Below, piece after piece: positions 24,640-37,000 of a stretch of 64,000 bases of DNA. Positions within the stretch are counted from its first letter, which is position 1. Each line of letters begins with the position of its first letter. Below the pieces are notes generated by a model. The model saw only the letters and a list, made by a program, of their open reading frames with translations, did not search any database and was not told the DNA's origin. The DNA comes from Arbacia lixula (lineage: Eukaryota; Echinodermata; Echinoidea; Arbacioida; Arbaciidae). A program made the position numbers and the translations under genes. The stretch covers positions 9,039,538 through 9,103,537 of the forward strand of contig OZ022577.1 of NCBI GenBank assembly GCA_963669155.1, given 5' to 3'.

Positions 24640-25960
24640 AACGAGCGATATTCAAAGCGCAATTTCTCTGAAAGTTTCTCGCTGATCTTCAATTTCAAGG
24701 GATAGATATTCTTCCTCGTAAAATTGATGCAGCTGCATATGTAAAATGTCTTGATAAATGCTTTAAGCTGTTTACTCTACTTTACGCAGACGATACAATA
24801 GTTCTTGCAAAATCTGAAAGTGACCTTCAACTTGCACTGGATGCATTATCTCTATACTGTAAAACGTGGTTGTTGCAGGTTAATACTGATAACGAAAGTC
24901 ATCATCTTTTCTCGTGGGAAAGTAAGAAAGATTCCAATCTTTAGGTTCGATAATAACGTAGATGAAGTTGTTGATGAATATGTGTATCTCGGTACCACCT
25001 TTAATTATGATAATTCATTTCGCAAAGCACAAATAAAACAGCTGAATCAAGCAAGAAGGGCAATGTACAGTCTTTTCTCAAAAACAAACCACTTTCATTT
25101 ACCTATTGATATTCTCTTGGAGTTATTTCATCAGCTTGCTTTACCTATTTTGCTTTATGGAAGCGAAATATATGGATTTGGTATATCAAAAGAACTCGAA
25201 ACATTTCACATGCATGCAATTCTGTAAACAAATTATGAATGTTAGAAGAAATACCGCAAACTGTATTAATCTGGGTGAACTTGGAAGAATATGTTTAAAT
25301 CAGAATGATCAATTTTTGGTGTAATATTGTCCACGGTGGACGAGGTAAACTGTCTGGCAAAATAAACTTGATATTAAAAGTACTGTATGATCAAAACATA
25401 GATCAATCTCCCTGGTTAAAGAAGATAAAAGTGATACTTGACAACCTCGGTATGAGCAATTTGTGGGACACATGCGAGTTTACTAATCGTGAACGGGTTA
25501 AGAATTCTGTAGAACACCGTCTTTCAGATATACACTCTCAGTGTTTGTCGTCAACCATATTTTAAAATTCTCATGCCCAAACTTATCGAATATTTAAACA
25601 GTCCTTGCATTTTGAGAAATACTTGATTGACCTCCCCAAAAGAGAGAGAATAATATTATGTAGATTCAGATGTTCCAATCACCACTTACCGATTGTCTCT
25701 GGGAGATATTCTAATAGTAATACTCCAAGGTATATGAGGTTATGTAAACTTTGCACCCTTCAATCATTAGGGGATGAATTTCGTTATCTTTTTGAATGCC
25801 CCTTTTTTGCAGGCGAAAGAAAGTCGTTACTTAGCAGATATTATAACAAAAAAAATACACAAAATGGAGCAGCTTTTTAATTCTTCCAATTGTAAAGTGC
25901 GCCTAAATCTTGTAAAATTTTGTAAAAAGATAATGAATAAATTTGAATAACTGTACATTT
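24640..25960 (+). pseudogene. 5'-truncated, frameshifted LINE reverse transcriptase
   Basis: Translating across frames gives the second half of a non-LTR reverse transcriptase. The catalytic Y-A-D-D lies at 24783-24794 in the context LLYADDTIVLAKS. Next come the palm/thumb segment with VDEYVYLGTTFNYDNSF, an LALPILLYGSEIYG motif, and a C-terminal region with a C..C...EFRYLFECP pattern (about 25750-25800), the zinc-knuckle-like tail seen in several LINE clades. At least three frame changes and stops break it, for example after HMHAIL at 25225. The upstream RT and endonuclease are missing. The copy ends near an AT-rich tail at about 25940. The clade is uncertain. Confidence 0.8.
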
Positions 25961-27800
25961 TGCTAAAGCTAATTCATGTGTATCAATAACAATGTTTGAC
26001 TATATACCTGTGTGTCGATATTGTTGATATTATTTTTTATTTTGTCAACTCATATTCAAAAATATCTTTTAAAGTCGCAAATAGATTCACTTGTGCCGAC
26101 ATTTTTACATTTATATATATATATTTTTTCTTTTCTCTTTTTCTTACATTTTTTTCTTCTTTTAAAAGTTAGCTTGTTACTTCATACTCGTCATGAATCT
26201 TTAGTACGCTTTATGCGATGAGCTTACAATCACTTTCTTGTTTATCACTCTCTGCAAGCGTATTTTTTTTTATACTTATATCATGATTTATTTTCTGCAA
26301 GAATGTTTAAGCACATGGATATCCACCAGCCGTTTAATTAATGCAGATTCATTGTACTCTCCTTCTAGTCACAAAAGAAATCTTCACAAAGACTTTCTCT
26401 TTGATCTCGATGTTCAATGCCGCCGATTCTCTGGATGAATTTTGCCTGCATTTGGCGTTTTAACAAAATCGGATGCGCAGAAGAATTTGGGGAAATATCC
26501 TCACCCCATAATGCTTGCGTAATACCTACGATGCATCAGTAAAGATTCAATCGAGGAATAGTGTTACAATGTGACAAAAAGGCTCTAAACGTGATATCAA
26601 GTTGCAGTATAAAAGTCTCAATTTCACAATGTTCCGCATCATACCTGCTTACAAAATTGCATGAAACGTTACTTTAAGATATTTTCCTTTCGGACAAGTA
26701 ACATGAAAAACGCGGCCAACCGCGTCCAAGCTAGTATTTCCATCTCAAAAAGTATCTAATTTCGTATTCGCTCGTCCTTTTTAACTCCGTAAGAAGCACT
26801 TAGTTATTAATTAATTAATTAAAAGTTCAGCAGCGAAAGCTGAAATATTTGCATGTATATAAATGCGTATGACCTATTATGAAATCCAGGTGAACGTGAC
26901 GCAATCGCGCATGCATCATATTGTTGAGGGCAGCTGCTAGTCATATTAAGTGGCGGCATCAAACCTTGTTCAAAGCGATGTATATCCATGTGCTTAAATA
27001 TCCTTGTTTTTATCTGTATACATGTATATCCTTTGTAAATATTGTAAATAATACAGATGAAAATCATTGAAAAACAGACTTGATTAATCATCCCCAATAC
27101 GTATAGAGGTGACATGGGGTCAATAAATAGTCATTGTCATTGTCAATTTGAAAAATAATTGTTCAAAGAGCATAATAATTTGTTGATCTGGTCAACATGT
27201 GAGTAAAATTTCAGTATCTTACCTGTTCGTCTTTATACGAATACATTCGAAAAAAAAACAAGAGGGCTGGTTTGAGGAATTATAAGTAGGCTTTTGTATT
27301 CCCAAGATTTATGTGTTTTTTGTTTTTTTCATTAGGAGGTTTATAATGGGACATTTTTGAGGTGAGGTGGCTTTGGGTTGTACCGGTACCCTGCAAAAAC
27401 ATCTCCGTCACCATCGTAGTCGGGTCCCACCTCTTTGCTTATACCTGCTTATACTCGGTTTAGCTCGGCTGCGCTCGGGTACGTTCGGGTGACACGCGGC
27501 GAGCGCGGCGTCATCATAATTGGCCGTACGATAATTTCGGCAAACACGCCACTCTTCGAGTTTCTATTGGATACTCTGATTAGTCAAATTTAATGCGAGA
27601 CAAATAGTCATTTTTTTATCGTATGTATTTTACCTTTTAGTTTCAGCCATTTTTTTTTGCAAAATAGGTCTGTGTAATAATATTTTGCTTATTATTGAAC
27701 AGATTTTACTTCACATTTAGATTTACAAAATCATTTTTAAGACTCAGTTCCAAGATAATTGAATCTTGTGTAAGGGGTAATTCATCCAATCACAGACGAT
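25961..27800. other. Intergenic stretch upstream of the hnRNP U-like gene
   Basis: AT-rich, with a TTAA/ATTA run near 26805-26820 and no recognised gene. The 27,360-27,550 part is more GC-rich, with repeated CTCGG/GCTCGG words, and may belong to the promoter region. No transcription start can be assigned from sequence alone. Confidence 0.4.
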
Positions 27801-28020
27801 TTCTCTAACGAAGTATGCACATGCGCCATTGTCGTCTCTCTGTTCGTAGGTCTCACACGGCGCGACAGAGAAGGTGCTTTAAAAACAGAATTATTGCCTC
27901 CTGCCTGACCAATATACCCACTTCAGGTATTATTTTGCAACATTCAGTTGACGAAAATTACTTTATTTTTGTATTGAAGGGTATAGTGGGGTTAAAAAGT
28001 GTGGACATTACGTCGTCAAA

Positions 28021-31000
28021 ATGAGTGGAGTCGAGCCATCGAAGTTGAAGGTAGCGGAATTGCGTGCGGAGCTTCAAGCGCGTGGTCTTGATTCGAAAGG
28101 AGTGAAAGCCGTGCTTGTAGAGCGGCTTGAGAGCGCTATCCTCGCCGAAGTTGCCGATGAAATTGAACCAGCCGAGGCAGAGGAAGATGCTGCAGATGAC
28201 AATTTTGAAGACGACGTGGCCCAGGAAGCTCTGCCGGAAGCGGAGCAAGGATTCGGGGATGAGTTTGGGTTTGCAGGAGATCAGGATGGAAACGTTGGAG
28301 ACGCAGACGACCTGCTTCAAGAAGGTGATTATCAAACACGACACTCAACAGTCAACATTCGGCTTGGGTTTGAGAAAATGCGCTCACAAGACACAAATAG
28401 AGTCTAGATTATCTAGGCTCTACATGTGTAATTTGACCCGTAATACGTACCTCAACGGTTCTTGTATCGCAAAGCATTATGGGACGGAATTCTAGTATGC
28501 GAGCGTTCAGTGATCGCTGCGGTTATTGTTTACATCTCATGGTACAGATTTGGGTGCTAATGCACTTTGGTATCCCACATATATAATGCACACAATGCGA
28601 ACGCTGCAATCAGTGATTGTCGTCGGCAGAAAGTGACCTAGAAATCACTTTTTTGACGAATTAAGCAGCGATAAATTTGTCTAGGGTTAGGGTTAGGGTC
28701 AGGGTTAGGTTTAGAATTAGGTTTAGGGTTAGGGTTGGGGTCAGGGTTAAGTTTAGGGTTTAAATTCATAAATCTAGTGGGATACCAAAGTGCATTAGCG
28801 CCCAGATTTGTTACGTGGATCGGTTCCGATGTGATAGTTTTCAGTAAATCTGAATTGTATTTTTACAATGAGAACTTTTGATTCGTATTATTGTATCTTA
28901 ATGATTTATAAAGGGTTTGTTGAGAAAATAATAGGCAAAGAGAGAGGACTCCAAGACGTCGAGACTCAGGTGGAAGTCCCATATGTGCAAAGATGTGTGT
29001 TGTGATGTGATGTGTGAAATTAAAGTACAATAGTACGAATCAAAGTTTTTATCATCGAAATGTGATTCAGATTTTCTGAAAATTATTGCGTTGGAACCGA
29101 TCCACATAACAAATCTGTAACATGAAAATAACAATATTGAACTTCACGCTGGCCGAGCATTGTAAACAATGACTGCAGCGATCGCTGAACGCTCGCGTAC
29201 TAGAATTCCATCCCATCATGCATTGCGATGCAAGAACTGTAAAGGTACGCATTAAGTGAAGAGTTAAGTGGCCATAACTTATAAGGCATGATTCCTTCAC
29301 GTCAACAACATTTATTTAATTTTATCATTGACATTGAAGCTAAAAAAATCTGAAGTTGTAAGTTCTAGATTCGTCCAAAATGTAACAAATCTTGATGTGG
29401 TTAGATCTAGGCCTTGAAATTCATATTGATATTAGGGCAACTAACTTGATGGTGTCTGTAAAGTAACCTGCCCGTTATGCCCATCATTCCCGTGATTCTT
29501 TGCTGCCGACTGTCACGCTGAAATTATTCTTTGGATCGTTTTGACAAAATGGGGGGGGGGGGGGAGGGGAATTCAGAACAAATTGTAGTGAATGGCTCAC
29601 CGGACATCCACAGACAACATCACTACAATTTAGTACAACAATCTTTCACCAAAACAGCTGAGGAAAAATTACGGCCAATCTAACTTATCTCTGCATCATT
29701 CAAAATCTACAAGTCAATGACACAATTCGTAGCAGAAATTGCATCAACACTTCATAACTTGAATGGTGGATTCAATCCAAGTTTGGGGAGAGCAGTCAGG
29801 GCTTGATTCGTTTTTAGCATTTCGTTAAAAGCCCATTCATGAACATGTTGACCAAATCCTGGTCATGTCTGGCTGAAAAAAGACAAGTACTGGGGTAAAA
29901 ATAAATGGGCCTTCCAGTGATGATACCTACACTGCCAGTTCTGCTTCTGATTGAGCACTCACCAACATGAAGAGACTGAACAAGTGTTGCTTTTCTGAGG
30001 ATTTCTCCCTTATCTCTTTACCCCTCTACTCATTTGTCATTCTGTAAGCACTTGCATATTGTTGCATGTTCTCAACCTCATCCTCTACATGTATTTGGCC
30101 AGGTGGTGATGACAGTGGGGATGTGCAGTTCTTGGGAGACCTAGACATGCCTGCTGCCATGGAAGAGCCTGAGGCAGAGGGAGAGGCTCCAGTTGAGCAG
30201 GAGCCAGAGCCCGAGATCACCCAGGCTGAACAGATGGAGACTGCTGTGCAGCAGGTGGAGGAGCAGCAACAGCAGGAAGAGCCAGCTGCCCAAGTTGAGG
30301 AGCAGCCTGCTGAGGAACCAGCCAAACAGGAAGGCATGGAGCAGGAACAAGCACCCGAGGACAAGCAGGCTGAAGAAACAGCAGAGCAAGCTGGCGAAGG
30401 TACAGAGAAATGTTCTGCATGTATAGATGCAGACAAAGTATCCCGTTGCTTTTACAGACTTGATTCTGAAAGTTCCCTGACTTTGTCATCATTTGAGAGA
30501 GAATGGCTGTATAACCTTTCTTGAAATCGACAAAGCGTAATATTTGGTTTTGAAAAAATAATCTTCGATAATTGAACAAGCTTTCATTTTTCATACCACG
30601 AAAATAGTCAAATATCAGTGAAAACTTGTTAGATTTTCATTAATTTTAAGGGAGTTATAGTACCTCTGACCTTAAAATTTCACAGTTGGGATCCCAAAGA
30701 TATGTGCTAAATATGTGCAAACTTTCAGGCAGTTTGCAGATGTTTGTAAAAGGGACGGGCCATCGTTAATGGATTATTTCTTGATTATTGCATTTGGTAC
30801 GTCTGTTCCCCAAGTACATGTACATGTAGATTGTGACAATCTGCATAAAACAAACATTCAGTCTTGTTTAGGTGGAAATGTATAGAAATTTCATTGTTAA
30901 AGTTCAAGTACAAATAATTGAGTTCCGTGTGCAATATCATGGCAACTTGTTGAATGTCTGATAACCATTTGATGTGTATGTGTAATTCCATTCTTACAGG

Positions 31001-34000
31001 AGAACAGAAAGAAGAAAGTGACAAGGAAAAAGAAAGGAAGAGAGACCATGAGGCCCGAAACCGTGATCGAAGGTCTGGAGGAAGAGATAGATCACCAAGG
31101 AGGAGGTGAGTTGTCCTTGTGTGGGGTGAGAATGAAACCCAAGACACTTACCTTTTGTAGCTTTCCTTGGCCTTCCAGTGATGATACCTACACTGCCAGT
31201 TCTGCTTCTGATTGAGCACTCATAAACATGAAGAGACTGAACAAGTGTTAACTATCTGAGGATTTACATGTAGACAAATTATACCAATTTTTAAAAAGAA
31301 CTGAGATTGCAGTGTCAAAACATTTGAAATGCACTGTCTGCACTTAGTTTATGCTTCCAGAAATCCATTGTACAATCTTCATCTGTAGGCACAAAATTGA
31401 TTGGGACATTCATAATGTGTTTATAAGATAAGTGCCCAACTTTCCAGTTTCGTCTCAATAGAGGCATGTTCAGGTATAAGAACTGATGAGGGATTGTGCT
31501 ATTGTTGGGTGCCCAATTGATCTAACAGCCACTAACGCTGAACCCATATTATACTATTATGAAGTCATGAAAGAAAAAGGGACTTCAGTCTTGGCAACAA
31601 CACTACAATGTAGTTGATACATGTTGGAATGTTTATTATTGCATGATGTTGTACTATGGGTCAAAGTACACATTTTATGAATTGGTTTTGGAATAATACA
31701 TTTAATGTTAAAGGACTCTTTGTTTTAGAAAGTAGTAAAATTAATTTAAATATTTTGATATGCCTGTCAACATGTTGATTCACTTCAAATGACCCTTGGG
31801 ATTTTTTCATCCTCCACTGAATAACCTGTGGACTTTGCTTGATATCCAATTTTCTTTTAGTTTTTAGATGAAAATGTAACATAGCCTTTAATATATGTTG
31901 AGGTTAGTGGGATGTGGATTTCAATGGCCTTGGGAATCCTAGCCTTCCTGTGGCGCGGGAAAGCTGTCACGCCCTAGTCACATGCAGGAAGAGGATGTGC
32001 ACATGGCTTGTATGGAAGAAGAATGTAGTGTCCTTGTTTACTGTGTCAGTCAGGTTCAACTTGTTATTGGAGCAAGGAGTGCTGTTTAGTTTTGGCTCCT
32101 GAATTTCTTTGTTTTTTCTTGTTCTAGGACACCACCTCCAGTTGTCATGGAAGAAGATGATGATATTCCTGATACTCAGTGTGTCCTCAGCAAATGTGAG
32201 TACAGATATATTTCCATATTGTAATATATTGACACAGTATAAAACAAATCTTAAGATAAAAATTACCAATGCTTGCTTTTGTACTACAATTTTAATTTGT
32301 GTGTATTCATTTTTGTATATCTCGGAGTGTTTTTTGTGTTTTTGTGAAGGTGTAAAAACTTAGTTATTTATTGTAATGGTGTATATGTGTAATTCCAGAT
32401 CTGTCGGACTTGAATCTGAAGATTGGGAAGGATGGCTACAACGCATGCCCTCTCAGCATGGAAGGCTTTGCCTACATGTGGGGAGGAGTCAAGGCCACCC
32501 ATGGCGCCAACAAGGGCAAGGTTGCCTTTGAATGCAAGGTGGGTCCAAGGACATAAACATAATAGATAGTATGTACATTTAAATGCATGTATGGCTCCTG
32601 TGCATTCTGTGATGATGGGACAATGTCAATGATGATGCTTACACTGCCAGTTCTGCTTCTGATTGAGCACTCAAACACATGAAGAGACTGAATTAGTGTT
32701 TCTCTCTGAGCATTGGTGATTAGAATTTTGGGATTGGGGCCTTAATAGCAAATGGAGTGAAGACTTCATTGTTTGTACTTTTGAGGGCAAGAAGTTACAT
32801 GTGCACCATCCTTATCTAAAAATTTGTTCTAATAAGTGAATGTTTCTGTCACATATTTAACTTCAACAACAATTTAAACATTGCTTTCAGATAATACACA
32901 CTGTTGACTACTTTAAATCTTTTTGTTCATGTCAGTGGCATTTTTCCAAATCATAACAAAATTAAAAGAAGTTAGCAATAAAAGTTTTGTTTTCCAAGGT
33001 TAATGGAGAAAACCATGCATGAATTAGATGACTATTAACTTCTTTCCCTCTCTCCTACAGTTGGAGTCCCAGGCCGATGTGAGGCACATGCCTCCAGAAG
33101 AAACAAACCGCCATGTGGTCCGTCTAGGGTGGTCAACAGATGGCACATCCCTGCAGCTTGGTGGGTACATTGGTCAAGACAGACAAATGTCCAATTTATT
33201 GGTCAAGACTGACAAATGTGCAATACATTAGTTGGGACAGACAAATGGTCAAGATAGACTAATATAAAGTTTTTGCAAGTTAGTGAGTGACTTTGTATCA
33301 TCAAGTTGATATGAACATCTTGAACTCTTGACATTAAAATGAGGTTGGGTGCAAGTGCTAATGGATGAATGCCCTTATTGCTGCTTTGCCTTGGGATTTA
33401 AAATGGATCTGCCAGTATATTTAGGTTACTGACAATGATGATGCTTACATTAGTATAATAGATAGTATGTACATTTAAATGCATGTCTGGCTCCTGTGCA
33501 TTCTGTGATGATGGGACGATGTCAATGATGATGCTTACACTGCCAGTTCTGCTTCTGATTGAGCGCTCAATCACATGAAGAGACTGAATTAGTGTTTCCC
33601 TCTGAGCATTGGGATTCAAAGCTTAATTCAGTTATGATTTCTTGGAAGTGAAAGTCTACAATTCAATGAATAACAGCTACAAAAACTGATCATATATATC
33701 AAAATTAATGATAAGTGTACTGAACATTTGCTTGCTACAGTTGACAAGACATTACATACATTTGTGCTACTGATGATCTATAAAAAAAAAGGAAGTTATT
33801 TAGTGAAATCATATCAATTGAACTCCTGATTATGCTATTTACATGTAAGAGCTAACAGGAACTTGTTTGTGATTTCTTTGGTTCTTACAGGAGAGGAGGC
33901 TTTCTCCTATGGCTACGGAGGAACAGGAAAAGCATCTGTCAACAACAAGTTTGAAAACTATGGAGAAAAGTTTGGTGTGGATGATGTTCTCGGAGTTTAC

Positions 34001-37000
34001 CTGGTATGAAATTGTTTATGTTACGTGATATTGATTATCTAATGTATCATGTTATAAATAAAGGCTTCAGATCCTGGGAACATTTGCTTGCAGATTAATG
34101 AAAGGTTGAAATGCATTTAAAAGATACAAATTTTTGTCTAGTGTATGATCAGGTACAAACTACTAATTTATTTGACTTTGATACACCCTAAGTCTTAATA
34201 ATTGGATTTTTTTAGATTTAAAAGATGTGTAAGTTTAGAAAGAAACATGTCAATGATGATGCTTACACTGCCAGTTCTGCTTCTGATTGAGCACTCAATC
34301 ACATGAAGAAACTGAATTAGTGTTTCTATCTGAGCATGTAGCATGCAATTGGGTATGGTAAAGACATGAATTTTGGTATGTAAAATGTTATGTATCCTGT
34401 ACATGACAATTTAGATATAGACTTGAAAGTTCATTTTGTTAACATTTGAGTTTTATATATATGTATATGTAACATGTCATGACACGTGGATGAAACATTT
34501 GGATTGATCTAAATGTACTGACATGCATGTTCTTGCAGGATTTTGATGGGGAGAAGCCGACCATCTCGTACACAAAGAATGGCACCGACTTGGGAGTAGC
34601 GTTCACCATTGAGGAGGACCTGAACGGAGAGGCTCTCTTCCCTCACATCATGGTCAAGAACACCTCTGTGGAAGTCAACTTTGGCCAGAAGGTAGGGCAA
34701 AGAGAGGGGGGTGGATGTGTAATGTGTGCAAGTTTGAAATACTTGGTGACTGGTGTGTGCTCGGTGATGTCTTTTTGTGATATTCCTGTATGCCTCCTTG
34801 GAGATGTTAGCTTGCTGATAAATGGGCAATGTCAATGATGATGCTTACACTGCCAGTTCTGCTTCTGATTGAGCACTCAAACACATGAAGAGACTGAATT
34901 AGTGTTTCTCTCTGAGCATTGGTCCTGTGTGTTGGGAATATGATGTGGCTCTGCATAGCCATATCAAATAATGCTAGCACAGATATTGAACTTAGGGTGA
35001 AATGGCAATAGAGGAAGCCATTCTCTTATAAATAAGAGGTGCTGCATGTGTTAGCATAACTGACATGTAAGATTGTTGTAACGGGGAAATCACTGAGTGA
35101 GCATATGAAAAGTAGTGAGATAGGACGTCAATATTTGGTACCTGACGGGTGCCTGATGTATTCTCTTTATTCACTTCTAATGTGTTTGTGTGTTTAGGAG
35201 GAACCCATGTTCCCTCTGAAGGAAGGCTTCTCTTTCATTGGCCAGCTGCCTGCCGAGGACACTGTTCGTGGACCCAAGCCACCTGCTACCAAGAAGGAGT
35301 GTGAGGTATGCCATAGACACCAGTCACAGAACTCAAAATTCTACCTTGAGTACAAACATACACCGAATATTAATAATGTATTATGTGATTATAGTCTAGT
35401 TTATGACTCTCGATGATATTGTATGTTTCAGTGTTTTTTAAGATGGCTAGATATGCTTCTACCACTTATTGGCCAAATGGCATTGATGAAGACCATTAAG
35501 CTTATGTTCAAAACGGGATAGAGGGTGGAGGTCAAGCCAGTTATTCCAACCTTGCTAAAGGATAATTCATGACTGGCATAAAGAAATGCTTGAAAAGTTT
35601 AGGGTATAGGATATTGCTCATTGCCGAACATCTTCATTGTGTAGATTTGTTAATTACTTTCGACTCGTTATGAACTGAAGAGAAATTTACTTGCCATTTG
35701 AAAAAGTTGTTGATAATAGCACTTGATTATCCACAAAATGTTTCATGTTTGTGACAACACCATGCAGTATACTCTTTCACCTTTCAGCCTCTTGGGCACT
35801 TGTTTTTGTTTCCTGTTTGTATGTTTCATGTTACATATTTTTGTTGTGCGTCTTGTACGTACATGTATGGTCAGTCAGGTGTCGTCTTTGTGATGAAAAA
35901 GAGTGCACAGTTTATGGAGAGTTCATATTTCTCCCTCCTGCTACCCCTGTAAAATCCTTTCATCCAGTGATGATACCTACACTGCCAGTTCTGCTTCTGA
36001 TTGAGCACTCATATACATGAAGAGACTGAACAAGTGTTAACTATCTGAGGATAGATATCTACTGCTCTTGTGTGTGCACCATCACATGTTTCATGTTATT
36101 GTTGCCATGTTTAATGTGCTAATCCAGCCTGAAGTGAATGATTCTGATGAGAGAACTTGGAAATGTCCTTAGTTGTGAGAGTGGGGTGCCTTCGAACTGT
36201 TCGTCATGGAGTGAGCTTATGATTACCTTGGGTCATGTAACAGTTCATTGCACTTTAACAAATGGATGAGAATGAGTTGTCGTAAATTCATCATTTTAAG
36301 TAAATTAAGCTTTAAATGATGTCTCGATTGTCATCAGTGTGGTTAACTTTTTACATGCCATTGGTGCATTTTGGCACATGTAGTACACAAAACATATAGA
36401 GCAGTATTTTGTCTGGCAATTGCGGGGTTCTAGGACTAACCATATGATTGTGATGGTTCCATGGGGAAAGTTCCTTGGACTAAGCCTTGCAGACAAACCA
36501 AGCAGGATGCGTGCTCGGTGGTGTACCAGCAGCAAACACAGCCTGCTGGTAGCATCAGTCCCCTCTCTCTGCCCAGGATGCTGTGGCAGTGCTGATGGGC
36601 TTTATTGATGAGTGGAGCCCAGCCCTTGTTCCTACCAGACATGTCATAGAGGGTGGAGGTGTGCAGGGCTCCTATGCTACCGTCATGAGGGGGGGAAAAG
36701 TTGTCTGTGGAAAAGTTCTCTCTGTGCTCAGTAAGTCTTTTGTGTGATTGGTTTGTTTGAAATTGCTTTCAAAGGTTCAAACAAAGATGTACAAGAATGC
36801 AGTAATGTGAATATCAACATGCTCAAAATGTTTCTGCAAAAGTATGTATCCAATAATTGTCAGTACAACTGAATATTCCCAAAAGGAAAGTAACATATGA
36901 TATGGAAATGTTGATCTAAGCAGGTGAATAGTTGGAAGTGTTAAGTTCAATCTCACTGGATATTCCCTCAAAGAAATTGCGACTTTTTCGCCTTCAGGTT

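Noticed and set aside
30217..30594. Minus-strand frames opposite exon 2
   Set aside because: Shadow of the E/Q-rich plus-strand exon, which has proper splice sites and phases.
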